34,287 nucleotides of DNA from Alteromonadaceae bacterium (GTDB taxonomy: Bacteria > Pseudomonadota > Gammaproteobacteria > Enterobacterales > Alteromonadaceae). Both the position numbers and the translations under genes were made by a program. The stretch spans positions 120,850 to 155,136 of the forward strand of contig NZIK01000027.1 in assembly GCA_002691625.1 (NCBI GenBank). Reading direction: 5' to 3'. Below the pieces are notes generated by a model. That model saw nothing but the letters and a program-made list of their open reading frames with translations. It did not search any database and was not told the DNA's origin. Positions 1 through 8,357 of this stretch are shown here, in pieces. Within the stretch, counting starts at the first letter, position 1, and each line of letters starts with the position of its first letter.

Positions 1-651
1 GCCGGCCCGCTGTCCGCCAGCTTCGGTAATACCCAGATGCAGAGGCTGCTCTATTTGTTTAGCCAGCAACCGGTACGCACCAACAGCCAGAAATACGTCA
101 GAGGCTTTTACCGATACCTTGAACTGGTCAAAATTCAGTTTATCGAGAATATCCACGTGACGCATGGCCGACTCAAGCAGCGCTTCTGGTGTTGGCTCGC
201 CATATTTTTCCTGCAGGTCACGCTCCAGCGACCCGCCGTTAACGCCAATTCGAATCGGAATATTTTTGTCTTTGGCGCAATCCACTACCGACTTAACCCG
301 CTCCATATTACCGATATTTCCCGGATTGATCCGTAGGCAATCTACGCCATAGTCGGCGACTTTAAGCGCTATCCGGTAATCGAAATGGATATCAGCAATC
401 AGCGGTACACTAACCTGTTCGCGAATTTGCTTAAAAGCTTCAGCAGCGTCCATGGTGGGTACCGATACCCGCACTATCTCACCACCTACCGCGACGATCC
501 GGTTGATCTGCGCTACGGTGGCCGCCACATCGGTTGTTGGCGTATTGGTCATTGATTGCACGGCAATGGGGGCGCCATCACCAATGGGCACATTACCTAC
601 GTTAATCCGAATTGATTTTCTGCGTTGGATAGGACTATCAGCAAACATCAT
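1..651 (-). CDS. ispG: 4-hydroxy-3-methylbut-2-enyl diphosphate synthase, IspG/GcpE (N-terminal 217 residues)
   Basis: Catalyses the penultimate step of the MEP isoprenoid pathway, the reductive conversion of MEcPP to HMBPP, using a [4Fe-4S] cluster in the cytoplasm. Translation gives a TIM-barrel start typical of IspG: an [15 protein letters not shown] block near residue 10, [30 protein letters not shown] and, just before the window edge, [13 protein letters not shown]. The gene runs off the left edge, so the C-terminal cluster-binding cysteines are outside the window. Two consecutive ATGs (651 and 648) are possible starts. The first overlaps the rodZ stop in an ATGA junction, so translation is probably coupled to rodZ. 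It is the last visible gene of the ndk-rlmN-pilW-rodZ-ispG run. IspG itself needs an Fe-S cluster, which fits its position beside an Fe-S assembly locus. Identification is firm; only the end is unknown. Confidence 0.95.
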   Translation of the reverse strand, partial: MMFADSPIQRRKSIRINVGNVPIGDGAPIAVQSMTNTPTTDVAATVAQINRIVAVGGEIVRVSVPTMDAAEAFKQIREQVSVPLIADIHFDYRIALKVADYGVDCLRINPGNIGNMERVKSVVDCAKDKNIPIRIGVNGGSLERDLQEKYGEPTPEALLESAMRHVDILDKLNFDQFKVSVKASDVFLAVGAYRLLAKQIEQPLHLGITEAGGQRAG

Positions 652-1610
652 TGTTCCTGCATGGGTAACGAAAACTTCGCGGTGCGGGTAGGATCAAATC
701 CAGCCATATCTACCGCTTCACCGTCATAACTAATTTGCACGACATCAGGCGCGCCGAGCGTCACTTCAAATGGCGGCAGGCCGCTAACCTGCATTTCATA
801 GCCGGCCGCTTTAATTCCGTAGGCGATGGCTTCGCCACTGGCATCGGTAATATTCACCCAGCAGTCGGCACTAAAATTGAACACCAGCGCTACGGGCTCA
901 CCAGCTTCAGGCATTGCTTGCGATGACGCTTCTTCGTTTGCCAGAGGTGCTGTATCGACCGACTCATTGCTCAAGGTGTCGACTGGCGAACTGGTATCTT
1001 CTGTCACATTTTGCTGCGAAGGCTGAACGGGCACCTCAGTATCCGCTTCTTCGGTGATAACTTCACTGACCGAACCTTCATCCGACTGCGTTACTACAGA
1101 CTCTGGTTGAGGCCCACTTCTTGCCGGCGTTGATGCTGACTGATTCTGAGTACTTTGCGTCACAGCGGGTAACTCGTTGCTGTCATTTGCTGGTTGTTGG
1201 TACCACCACACTACAACCCCGGCAATCAGTACAACAGCAATACCGTAGGTCACCATCATCCAGCGGTCATCATGCGCCTGCTTAGCAACTCTTCGGGAAA
1301 AGCTTTGTAGCTTGGCCGGTGGCTTTGGGGTGGTGTGATACTGATTAAAAAGCGTTAAGACTTCTTCTGGATTCAGCCCCAGATTCTTTGCATAAAGACG
1401 GACATATCCTTTAAAGAAGGTGACAGACGTTGAATCATCGATCCGATTTTGTTCCAGATCGTCAATGATACCAACTTTTAAATACAACTTATCAGCGATC
1501 GCCTGTTGAGTCAGGCCCTGCTCTTCCCGTGCTTCCCGCAATACCTGGCCGGGACTGGGTGCGTCAGGCACATGCTGCTCATCAGCTTCAATGTGCTGCT
1601 CTTTGTCCAT
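648..1610 (-). CDS. rodZ: Cytoskeleton protein RodZ
   Basis: Bitopic inner-membrane protein that links the MreB actin-like cytoskeleton to the elongasome and supports rod shape. The 320 residues show the family layout: an N-terminal Xre-like helix-turn-helix at about 20-90 ([27 protein letters not shown]), a basic stretch, one membrane helix at about 117-137 ending WWY, a low-complexity Ser/Thr/Gln/Glu-rich periplasmic linker at about 140-238, and a C-terminal beta domain at about 239-317 ([20 protein letters not shown]). The length is close to the E. coli protein. The gene sits 12 bp after pilW and overlaps ispG by 4 bp, the common gammaproteobacterial arrangement. The HTH domain of this family binds MreB rather than acting as a normal repressor, so a regulator annotation would be misleading. 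Confidence 0.93.
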   Translation of the reverse strand: MDKEQHIEADEQHVPDAPSPGQVLREAREEQGLTQQAIADKLYLKVGIIDDLEQNRIDDSTSVTFFKGYVRLYAKNLGLNPEEVLTLFNQYHTTPKPPAKLQSFSRRVAKQAHDDRWMMVTYGIAVVLIAGVVVWWYQQPANDSNELPAVTQSTQNQSASTPARSGPQPESVVTQSDEGSVSEVITEEADTEVPVQPSQQNVTEDTSSPVDTLSNESVDTAPLANEEASSQAMPEAGEPVALVFNFSADCWVNITDASGEAIAYGIKAAGYEMQVSGLPPFEVTLGAPDVVQISYDGEAVDMAGFDPTRTAKFSLPMQEQ

Positions 1611-1622
1611 TAGTTACCTGCG

Positions 1623-2711
1623 TTAGTTGGTTTGTTGTGCTGGCGGCACCAGCCATAACTTCATGCCGACATTAATAGACCCGTTTTTATCCAGGTTGTT
1701 CCACTCTTTGAGTGTATTGAGCTTAATGTTGTACTTCAGTGACAACCGGTAAAGGTTTTCTTTTGGCTGAACTACATGAAAAAGTCTCTCTGCTGCATTG
1801 GTCTGGATGTCCTGTTTTGCCTCAGCAACCAGTTCGTCCGTTTGGGGTTCTGCGGCCACGACGGTAGGCTCCGGCTCAGCCGCTTGTTCAGCTGCAGGCA
1901 TCGACGCCACCTTGGACTGTGGCTTGTTTTTCACTTTAACCACGGGCTGCGGTACGGTTTTCTGTCTCTCAATATATAACCGGGCTAAGGGGTTATCAGG
2001 GTACATACGCAGGAGCATATCGCCATAACCGTTGGCAGCACGTAAGTCGCCCTGCCCCTTTGCAATCTCGATGGCCATCCACAGTGAGTCGGCAGATACC
2101 CGTGCAACTTTTTCATATCGGCGCAAGGTTTCGGCGGCTAACTCGTATTGTTCTGTTGCAACGTACATTTCGGTCAGAATAAATAGCGTTTTAGCGCGAC
2201 CAGGCTGGTGTTTAAGTGCGCTATTGAGGTATTCGATGGCGTCTTCGCCTTCGCCCTGACTCTGCGCGCACAGTGCCATATTCTCGTAGGTTTCAGCAGA
2301 GTTAGCGTATTGCTTTGCATTAACCGCTTGCATGAAGAAACGCTTAGCTTCCTCATAGCGGCCATCCTGACATAAAAATGCACCATAACTGTTGGCTATG
2401 TTGGCATCGCGCGGTGCCAGGCTCATAGCGGTTTGATAAGACTCATCAGCGCGTTCGGACTCACCAACCACCTGGTAGTAGTACGCCAGGCCATAATGAG
2501 TTTCGGCCAGGCGTGGTGCAAAGGCCAGTGCTTTATCCAGGTTTTGTTTGGCTTGTGAATAATTACCGTTTTTAAGGTAAGTCAGTCCCAGTGATACGCG
2601 GGTTTTCGCCGCTTCCTGTTGATCAAATTCAGAACTAAACGCCCCGGGCTGGGTTTCACTGACACAGCCTGTCAGGGCAATCATCAGACTCAAAACTATC
2701 AGTATTCTCAT
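1623..2711 (-). CDS. pilW: Type IV pilus biogenesis lipoprotein PilW/PilF with TPR repeats and C-terminal LysM domain
   Basis: Outer-membrane lipoprotein (pilotin) needed in related bacteria for assembly or stability of the type IV pilus secretin. A lipoprotein signal peptide ends in the lipobox LTGC (Cys16). Tetratricopeptide repeats fill about residues 35-245 (for example LGLTYLKNGNYSQAKQNLDK and HYGLAYYYQVVGESERADES). A Pro/Ala/Glu/Val-rich linker follows at about 250-305, then a LysM peptidoglycan-binding module at about 310-357 (FHVVQPKENLYRLSLKYNIK, WNNLDKNGSINVGMKLWLVP). The familiar PilF/PilW proteins are about 250 residues with TPRs only, so the roughly 110-residue LysM extension is an addition that could tether the pilotin to the cell wall. 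Position between rlmN and rodZ is typical of the family and supports the call. Confidence 0.88.
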   Translation of the reverse strand: MRILIVLSLMIALTGCVSETQPGAFSSEFDQQEAAKTRVSLGLTYLKNGNYSQAKQNLDKALAFAPRLAETHYGLAYYYQVVGESERADESYQTAMSLAPRDANIANSYGAFLCQDGRYEEAKRFFMQAVNAKQYANSAETYENMALCAQSQGEGEDAIEYLNSALKHQPGRAKTLFILTEMYVATEQYELAAETLRRYEKVARVSADSLWMAIEIAKGQGDLRAANGYGDMLLRMYPDNPLARLYIERQKTVPQPVVKVKNKPQSKVASMPAAEQAAEPEPTVVAAEPQTDELVAEAKQDIQTNAAERLFHVVQPKENLYRLSLKYNIKLNTLKEWNNLDKNGSINVGMKLWLVPPAQQTN

Positions 2712-2746
2712 CGGCAGCGCTTACCTTATGTTTTTTCGATATTTTG

Positions 2747-3865
2747 TTATTGGGACATTTTTACCGAAATTGGCTCGCCCTTCATCTGTTTTTTCAACAT
2801 TCTTTTGGTTCTGTCTACCACGTCACCCACTAACTGACCGCAAGCGGCATCAATATCGTCGCCCCGGGTTTTACGCACAATCACTGTATAGCCCTTTTCC
2901 ATCAGGACTTTGGCAAAGCGGTCTATCCGCGAATTGCTTGAGCAGGTATATGGCGATCCCGGGTAGGGGTTAAACGGGATAAGGTTAATTTTACAGGGCG
3001 TTTCTTTCATCACTTTAGCCAGTTGATGGGCGTGGTCTGTTGAATCGTTAATGTGATTCAGCATTACGTACTCCACCGTTACCTTACCCTGGTTTGCCTT
3101 AGACTTGGCCAGATAGCGACGCACGCCAGCCAAGAAGGCTTCAATGTTGTACTTTTTATTGATCGGTACAATTTCATCACGCAGCTCATCATTCGGTGCG
3201 TGCAACGAGATGGCCAGCGCCACATCAATCTGATCGCCCAGCATATCCAGGGCTGGCACCACTCCAGACGTACTCAGCGTTACCCGGCGCTTGGATAAAC
3301 CAAAACCGTAATCATCCAGCATGATGTCCATGGCGGGTACCACGTTTTTAAGATTCAGTAGCGGCTCACCCATGCCCATCATCACCACGTTGGTAACCGG
3401 TCTTGCCGATGTATCGTTAGACAAGCCTAACGTGGTGGCTACCCGCCACACCTGACCGATAATTTCGCTGACGGTCAGGTTACGGTTAAAGCCCTGTTGT
3501 GCGGTGGAGCAAAACGTACATTCAAGGGCACAACCCACCTGTGAGGAAACGCATAACGTTGCACGATCGGCTTCCGGGATCCACACGGTTTCGACTTCCT
3601 GCCCGCCGTCGAGTTTCAGGGCAAACTTAATGGTGCCGTCAGTAGCCTGCTGATGATAAGCAATCTCAGGCGCTCTTACTTCACACTGCTCAATTAACTT
3701 GGCGCGCAACTGCTTGTTGATGTTGGTCATCTGCTCGAAATCACTGACACCGTGCTGATAAATCCACTTCATGACCTGATCTGCACGGAATGGCTTTTCG
3801 CCGATTTCAGCGAAATAGTCGCGCAATCCCTGCCGATTAAAATTAAGTAGGTTAGTTTTGGACAT
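2747..3865 (-). CDS. rlmN: Dual-specificity 23S rRNA A2503 / tRNA A37 C2-methyltransferase RlmN (radical SAM)
   Basis: Radical-SAM enzyme that methylates C2 of adenosine 2503 in 23S rRNA and of A37 in some tRNAs. The 372-residue protein has the CxxxCxxC cluster motif at Cys112, Cys116 and Cys119 ([10 protein letters not shown]). It also has the two cysteines used in the ping-pong methyl transfer, Cys105 (TLCVSSQ) and Cys342 (AACGQL), both at the spacing known for E. coli Rlm[10 protein letters not shown] is the glycine-rich SAM-contacting segment. ATG start at 3865. It follows ndk after 122 bp that include an intrinsic terminator, so it probably has its own promoter; I do not see a convincing one. 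Downstream pilW starts 35 bp after its stop. The protein is another Fe-S client next to the Suf genes. Confidence 0.96.
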   Translation of the reverse strand: MSKTNLLNFNRQGLRDYFAEIGEKPFRADQVMKWIYQHGVSDFEQMTNINKQLRAKLIEQCEVRAPEIAYHQQATDGTIKFALKLDGGQEVETVWIPEADRATLCVSSQVGCALECTFCSTAQQGFNRNLTVSEIIGQVWRVATTLGLSNDTSARPVTNVVMMGMGEPLLNLKNVVPAMDIMLDDYGFGLSKRRVTLSTSGVVPALDMLGDQIDVALAISLHAPNDELRDEIVPINKKYNIEAFLAGVRRYLAKSKANQGKVTVEYVMLNHINDSTDHAHQLAKVMKETPCKINLIPFNPYPGSPYTCSSNSRIDRFAKVLMEKGYTVIVRKTRGDDIDAACGQLVGDVVDRTKRMLKKQMKGEPISVKMSQ

Positions 3866-3943
3866 AAAGCGTTATCAACTCTTCAAATTAGTGGCGTCGA
3901 ACCGGTATAGAATACCACGAAAAAGATATTCGATCACAGACAG

Positions 3944-3968
3944 AAAAGGGAGCACTAGGCTCCCTTTT
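3944..3968 (-). terminator. Intrinsic terminator after ndk
   Basis: A perfect 10-bp inverted repeat, AAAAGGGAGC and GCTCCCTTTT, with a 5-nt loop (ACTAG) lies 19 bp beyond the ndk stop. Read on the minus strand the stem ends in TTTT, giving a normal rho-independent form; the A/T-flanked stem could also work on the plus strand. It separates ndk from rlmN. Confidence 0.8.
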
Positions 3969-3987
3969 GTCACGCATCAGGCTAAGC

Positions 3988-4419
3988 TTAGCGAGTGCGT
4001 GGGCAGATTTCTTCTTCTGAGAAGAAATACGCGATTTCGCGCGCTGCAGATTCTGGTGCATCTGAACCGTGAACCGCATTCTCATCGATCGAGACTGCGT
4101 AATCAGCACGCAATGTGCCGGCAGCGGCTTCAGCCGGGTTAGTAGCACCCATGATTTCACGGTTTTTAACCACAGCGTTTTCGCCTTCCAGCACCTGAAC
4201 CATTACCGGGCCAGACGTCATGAAGTCTACCAGGGCGCCAAAGAAAGGACGCTCTTTGTGTTCAGCATAGAAGCCTTCAGCTTGTTCTTTGCTCATGTGA
4301 ACCATTTTAGAAGCAACGATGCGCAGACCAGCAGATTCGAAGCGGTTATAGATTGCACCGATTACGTTCTTTGCAACGGCATCAGGCTTAATAATTGAAA
4401 ACGTTCGCTCAAGAGCCAT
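3988..4419 (-). CDS. ndk: Nucleoside diphosphate kinase
   Basis: Transfers the gamma phosphate from ATP to NDPs and dNDPs through a phosphohistidine, balancing nucleotide pools in the cytoplasm. The 143-residue protein has the full family layout: [12 protein letters not shown] at the N-terminus, the Kpn-loop region, [20 protein letters not shown] with the catalytic His117, and the C-terminal YFFSEEEIC. The start is ATG 4419, preceded by GGAGAC seven bases upstream. The open frame extends 28 codons further to 4503, but that extension crosses the promoter and lacks similarity, so I excluded it. Ndk flanking the Fe-S locus is conserved in gammaproteobacteria. It has its own sigma70-like promoter (4459-4487) and terminator (3944-3968). 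Confidence 0.96.
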   Translation of the reverse strand: MALERTFSIIKPDAVAKNVIGAIYNRFESAGLRIVASKMVHMSKEQAEGFYAEHKERPFFGALVDFMTSGPVMVQVLEGENAVVKNREIMGATNPAEAAAGTLRADYAVSIDENAVHGSDAPESAAREIAYFFSEEEICPRTR

Positions 4420-4458
4420 TTTCTGTCTCCGGGTATAATTGTAAAATTTTGGTCGCGA

Positions 4459-4487
4459 ATTATAGGCAATCTTTCTGCCCGTGCCTA
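4459..4487 (-). promoter_or_regulatory. Sigma70-type promoter of ndk
   Basis: On the minus strand a perfect -10 TATAAT (4459-4464) is preceded by exactly 17 bp and a -35 TAGGCA (4482-4487; 4 of 6 consensus bases). The -10 lies about 40 bp upstream of the ndk ATG. This makes ndk independent of the suf operon that ends 56 bp upstream of the -35. Confidence 0.68.
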
Positions 4488-4536
4488 GGGGGGTAACGGG
4501 CAAATATCAAAAAATCTTCATAAAGGCGACGATAAA

Positions 4537-4551
4537 GGCGGGTTATCCGCC
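4537..4551 (-). terminator. Possible weak terminator at the end of the suf operon
   Basis: On the minus strand a GGCGG / CCGCC stem with a 5-nt loop overlaps the sufE stop codon and is followed by TTTATC. The stem is only 5 bp and the T-run is interrupted, so termination may be partial. Confidence 0.4.
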
Positions 4552-4956
4552 GTGCTGGCCGGCTAAATGTTGGATTTTACCCACGATGGCACGTAAGCCG
4601 TTGCCCCGTGTAGGTGTAATATGGCGTTCCAGATCGAGCGCTTCGAAGTATGCATCAATGTCAAAGGCGGTAATCTCGGCCGGCGTTTTATCGTTGTATG
4701 CTGCCATCACCAATGCCAGCAGACCATGAACAATCACCGCATCACTATCGACTTCGAAGTGGATTTTATCCCCATCCATTGATGTCACCAGCCACACGCT
4801 GCTCTGGCAGCCTTTGACTAACCGCTCAGGGGTTTTCTGTGCATCATCAAGGCGTGGCAACGCTTTACCCAAATCAATAATGTACTGGTACTTTTGTTCC
4901 CAATCATCAAAGAATTCCAAATCTTCAACGATTTCCTGACTAGATGGTAACTGCAT
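4543..4956 (-). CDS. sufE: Cysteine desulfuration protein SufE
   Basis: Accepts persulfide sulfur from the SufS cysteine desulfurase and hands it to the SufBCD scaffold. The 137-residue protein is the normal length and carries the sulfur-accepting Cys50 in the loop ERLVKGCQSSVWL, followed by the conserved HGLLALVMAAYNDKTP segment. ATG start at 4956, 14 bp after the sufT stop. It is the last gene of the suf run, at the place where iscX or fdx would be expected in the classical isc locus. In E. coli, SufE sits next to SufS; here it is separated from sufS by sufA and sufT but is still in the same transcription unit. Confidence 0.95.
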   Translation of the reverse strand: MQLPSSQEIVEDLEFFDDWEQKYQYIIDLGKALPRLDDAQKTPERLVKGCQSSVWLVTSMDGDKIHFEVDSDAVIVHGLLALVMAAYNDKTPAEITAFDIDAYFEALDLERHITPTRGNGLRAIVGKIQHLAGQHGG

Positions 4957-4970
4957 GATTTACTCTCGGA

Positions 4971-5504
4971 TTAAAAAAACAGGCCGGCTTCGAGCTGGGC
5001 TTCTTCACTCATTTTATCCCGCGACCAGGGCGGATCAAACACCAGCTCTACTTTGACATTATCAACAAAGGGCACCAGACCCACGCGGTATTCCACGTCG
5101 CCAACCAGCACCGGGCCCATACCACAACCTGGTGCGGTGAGGGTCATGTCGATAGTGACCTGCTTCGTATCCTGATTAATGTCGACGTTGTAGATCAGGC
5201 CCAGCGAGACCAGGTTAATCGGAATTTCCGGATCGTAGATGGTTTCCAGCGCGTCCCACACCTGCTGTTTATCGATATTGCCATCGGCAGGCGCAGCAAA
5301 ATCCAGGGTCTGTGGTTTACGGCCAATGGCATCCGCGTCGGTACCGTCGATACGCAACATATTTCCTTGCCACGTAACCGTATAATTACCGCCTAAATCC
5401 TGGGTGATATTAACAAATTCACCATCAGGGATGATCACTGTCTCGCCGGAAGGCACTTTGCGTGACTTCACTTCTCGTTCAGTCACTACCATTTTTTGCT
5501 TCAT
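4971..5504 (-). CDS. sufT: SufT-type Fe-S assembly/carrier protein (DUF59/MIP18 domain)
   Basis: Auxiliary factor in Fe-S protein maturation; the family is thought to help deliver or insert clusters, but its exact chemistry is unsettled. The 177 residues contain an N-terminal beta region (TVIIPDGEFVNITQDLGGNY) and a C-terminal DUF59 domain at about 78-175. The latter shows ALETIYDPEIPINLVSLGLI and the reactive-cysteine loop TAPGCGMG (Cys127), then VDNVKVELVFDPPW, all typical of SufT. It lies 8 bp after sufA and 14 bp before sufE. SufT genes are usual in suf operons of alphaproteobacteria and Gram-positives but absent from the E. coli sufABCDSE operon, which suggests a different source for this suf set. 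Confidence 0.9.
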   Translation of the reverse strand: MKQKMVVTEREVKSRKVPSGETVIIPDGEFVNITQDLGGNYTVTWQGNMLRIDGTDADAIGRKPQTLDFAAPADGNIDKQQVWDALETIYDPEIPINLVSLGLIYNVDINQDTKQVTIDMTLTAPGCGMGPVLVGDVEYRVGLVPFVDNVKVELVFDPPWSRDKMSEEAQLEAGLFF

Positions 5505-5512
5505 AGGTACTC

Positions 5513-5869
5513 TTATCCGACATTAAAGCTTTCGCCGCAACCGCATTCATCCACAACGTTTGGGTTGTAGTATTTGATCACGCCGTTTACGCCTTCCATT
5601 ACGTAGTCAATTTCGGTGTTCTGTAACAACGATACAGCGTCTTTGGCAATGGCGACGGTTAACTTATCAGACACGTTAAGCACCTCATCACCTTCTACCG
5701 ACGCATCGGCAAAATCGAGCACATAAGCATAGCCGGTACAGCCACTGACTTTGGTCGATAAGCGGATAATCTTACCCGGCTGATTTTTAAGTTTGCCCTC
5801 AAAGTGCTTGATCGCACCCGGCGTGAGGGTAACAACGTCTTTATTAGGTACAAAAGTTTCTACTGACAT
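5513..5869 (-). CDS. sufA: A-type Fe-S carrier SufA (HesB/IscA family)
   Basis: Carries assembled Fe-S clusters from the SufBCD scaffold to apo-proteins. The 118 residues carry the three conserved cysteine ligands of A-type carriers: Cys44 in VSGCTGYAY, and Cys109 and Cys111 in DECGCGESF near the C-terminus. ATG start at 5869, with the sufS stop 11 bp upstream and sufT 8 bp downstream. An A-type protein of this form could also be called IscA or ErpA from sequence alone. The SufA name rests on its place inside the suf run. Confidence 0.92.
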   Translation of the reverse strand: MSVETFVPNKDVVTLTPGAIKHFEGKLKNQPGKIIRLSTKVSGCTGYAYVLDFADASVEGDEVLNVSDKLTVAIAKDAVSLLQNTEIDYVMEGVNGVIKYYNPNVVDECGCGESFNVG

Positions 5870-5880
5870 GGTTATCTCTC

Positions 5881-7098
5881 CTAGCCCAACATAGTTTGGG
5901 CTTTACGTAAGCCCGCAAAGAAGGCAGACACTTCTTCCAGCGTGTTATACAACGAGAAAGAAGCGCGGGCAGTGCCATTGATTCCAAGGCGATGCATCAG
6001 TGGTTGCGCGCAGTTATCGCCGGTACGGATAGCTATCCCCTGACGATCCAGAATAAAGCCAATATCGGCCGGGTGTGCGTTATCCATTACAAAGCTCAGG
6101 ATACCGATTTTGTTTGGTGCCGTGCCAATTAAGCGCATGCCCTGAATATCCGCAGCCTGTGCCATGGCAGAATCAATCAGCGCTTTTTCGTGAGCCTGCA
6201 CGGCAGCAATGTCCAATTGGCTGAACCACTCAAGTGCGGTGCCCAGGCCAATAGCGCCAGCAATATTTGGCGTGCCGGCTTCGAGACGGTTAGGCAGTGC
6301 GCCCCAGGTGGCACTTTGATAGGTCACATCGGCAATCATTTCACCACCGGTTAACCATACCGGCCAGCTTTCCAGCACGTTTTGTTTGCCCCACAGCACG
6401 CCAATGCCGGTTGGGCCAAACACCTTGTGACCAGAAAACGCGTAAAAATCACAGCCCAGTGCCTGTACATCGACGTCGCCATGCGCAATCCCCTGAGCGC
6501 CGTCAACCAGCACTAATGCGCCGTAGGCCTTGGCCATTGCAGTGAGTTCTTTAACCGGGTTAACGGTACCTAGTGCATTAGATACATGGGGGAACGCCAC
6601 CATGCGTGTATTCGGCCCCAGCGAAGCCTTGAAAGTTTCAAGGTCAAGCTCCCCGTTATCAAAAATCGGCGCAACACGCAGCGTGGCTCCGCTTTGCAAA
6701 CAAGCTTGTTGCCAGGTAACCAGGTTGGCGTGGTGTTCCATTTCGGTTACCACCACTTCGTCACCGGCTTCAAGCTGCTGGGCGAGGCCCTTGGCAACCA
6801 GGTTAATACTTTCGGTGGTACCGCTGGTCCAGATAACTTCGTTACGGTTTGCCGCGTTAATAAAACGGGCTACCTGATCACGGGCTTTTTCGTAACGGCG
6901 GGTCGCTTCGTCGGATAACTGATGAGCGCCACGGTGTACGTTGGCGTTACACTGGGTATAAAAGTTTACCAGTGAGTCGATCACGACCTGAGGTTTTTGC
7001 GTGGTGGCACCGTTATCCAGATACACCAACGGTTTACCGTCTACCGTTTGCGATAAAATAGGGAACTCAGCACGAATAGCCGCTACGTCAAAACTCAT
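5881..7098 (-). CDS. sufS: Cysteine desulfurase SufS (class II)
   Basis: PLP enzyme that takes sulfur from L-cysteine, leaving alanine and an enzyme persulfide passed to SufE. At 405 residues it is the normal size. Visible are EMEHHANLV (His123 stacks on PLP), the VDGAQGIAH aspartate, the PLP lysine Lys225 in FSGHKVFGPTG, and the active-site Cys363 in IRTGDNCAQPLM. The segment before the cysteine reads TGDN where E. coli and B. subtilis enzymes have GHH; the cysteine itself is intact. The ATG overlaps the sufD stop by 4 bp. This is the second cysteine desulfurase in the locus (see iscS at 10875-12041). SufE partners with this class, so SufS-SufE is the likely main sulfur route to SufBCD. Confidence 0.95.
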   Translation of the reverse strand: MSFDVAAIRAEFPILSQTVDGKPLVYLDNGATTQKPQVVIDSLVNFYTQCNANVHRGAHQLSDEATRRYEKARDQVARFINAANRNEVIWTSGTTESINLVAKGLAQQLEAGDEVVVTEMEHHANLVTWQQACLQSGATLRVAPIFDNGELDLETFKASLGPNTRMVAFPHVSNALGTVNPVKELTAMAKAYGALVLVDGAQGIAHGDVDVQALGCDFYAFSGHKVFGPTGIGVLWGKQNVLESWPVWLTGGEMIADVTYQSATWGALPNRLEAGTPNIAGAIGLGTALEWFSQLDIAAVQAHEKALIDSAMAQAADIQGMRLIGTAPNKIGILSFVMDNAHPADIGFILDRQGIAIRTGDNCAQPLMHRLGINGTARASFSLYNTLEEVSAFFAGLRKAQTMLG

Positions 7099-8357
7099 TT
7101 AACCTCCATGCCCACAAAGCGGTCATGTAACTGAGTTAGCAACCAGCCAGCGATATCTTCGTTGGGGATCTGACTGATCAGTTCCTGAATAAAGCCAAAG
7201 TTGAGCATAATTAACGCCTGACTCCGACTGATGCCGCGAGTGAGCAGGTAATACAGCGCGGTATCATCAATTTCTGCCACTGTGGCGCCGTGGGCGCATT
7301 TAACGTCATCGGCATAAATTTCCAGTTCGGGTTTGGTATTAATCACCGCCCGACGTGACAACAGCAGGTTACGGTTATTCAATTCTGCCAGCGTTTTCTG
7401 GGCGTCACGGTGAATGTGAATACGGCCATTGAACACTGCTTTAGCGCGATCGCCAACGATACCCCGGGCATTTTCCTCGGTAGTACAGTTAGGCACGGCG
7501 TGCTCGATAGTGGTATGCAAATCAAACAGCTCGCCTTCGGCCAGCAAATAAATTGCATTGATATTCGCATTGGCAAATTCGCCGGTGTAGATAACATCCA
7601 CATCGAGGCGCGACAGCTGACTGCCATAACCAATTAATGTGCTGTTAAGCTGGGCTTTTTCTGCCACTTTGAAATGACAGCCGCCCACGTGCATCGCTTG
7701 CTGCGTGAACATGGCAAAGCGGTAATGCTCTAGGTGCGCCTCGCTATGCAGCACATATTCACTGAATGCCGTATTCACACTACTTGCATCACCATAACCG
7801 TCTTCCAGCACTGTGGCGCGCGCACCAGCTTCTACCTGCATCAGCACGCGAAGGTGTTGATCGCCTTCGTTACTGGCCAGCTGTGAAATACGAATCGGCG
7901 TATCAATGGTTTTGCCTGCAGCAACCTTAATGTACAGACCATCGGCCAGCAGCGCGTCGTTAACCTGACCAAACAAGTGTTTAGCAGGTTTCACGCCAGA
8001 CAACAGGCTTTCAATAACTTGCTGTTGCTCAGCCGTAGCTGTTGAAAAACGGACAATCTCCAGGCCTTCGGGCAAAGACAGTGCGCTCACATCAGTCAGC
8101 AATTCATTGCCACTAAATACTAATTCGATGGCGCTTAACTCGCCTATTTTCGGCGCGCTGAATGCAGTATTTTCAGGTGTAGCCAGTGACACGCTGCGTT
8201 TTTCTACCGGGATAAGCGGCGTAAAACGCCAGTCTTCCACTTTGCGTAGCGGCCAGCGGACTTTTTCCAGTTCAGCCAGCGCTGCCTGACGATGAGGAGC
8301 CAGCCAGTCCTGATGTGTTTGCGCCGTGGCGATTACTTCAGACAGCCATTGGCTCAT
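7095..8357 (-). CDS. sufD: Fe-S scaffold subunit SufD
   Basis: Part of the SufBC2D scaffold on which new clusters form; SufD is linked to iron entry and pairs with SufB. The 420-residue protein has the right-handed beta-helix core (about 150-370). Its signature contains the conserved histidine His356 in ADDVKCAHGATVAEID (counterpart of His360 in E. coli SufD), followed by YYLLTRGISRSQA. An N-terminal helical region with EDWRFTPL is also typical. The gene overlaps sufC by 4 bp upstream and sufS by 4 bp downstream, indicating translational coupling of C-D-S. Confidence 0.94.
   Translation of the reverse strand: MSQWLSEVIATAQTHQDWLAPHRQAALAELEKVRWPLRKVEDWRFTPLIPVEKRSVSLATPENTAFSAPKIGELSAIELVFSGNELLTDVSALSLPEGLEIVRFSTATAEQQQVIESLLSGVKPAKHLFGQVNDALLADGLYIKVAAGKTIDTPIRISQLASNEGDQHLRVLMQVEAGARATVLEDGYGDASSVNTAFSEYVLHSEAHLEHYRFAMFTQQAMHVGGCHFKVAEKAQLNSTLIGYGSQLSRLDVDVIYTGEFANANINAIYLLAEGELFDLHTTIEHAVPNCTTEENARGIVGDRAKAVFNGRIHIHRDAQKTLAELNNRNLLLSRRAVINTKPELEIYADDVKCAHGATVAEIDDTALYYLLTRGISRSQALIMLNFGFIQELISQIPNEDIAGWLLTQLHDRFVGMEVK

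Noticed and set aside
4420-4503. 28-codon N-terminal extension of Ndk
   Set aside because: The extension runs across a -10 TATAAT and ribosome site, and the family starts at [12 protein letters not shown].
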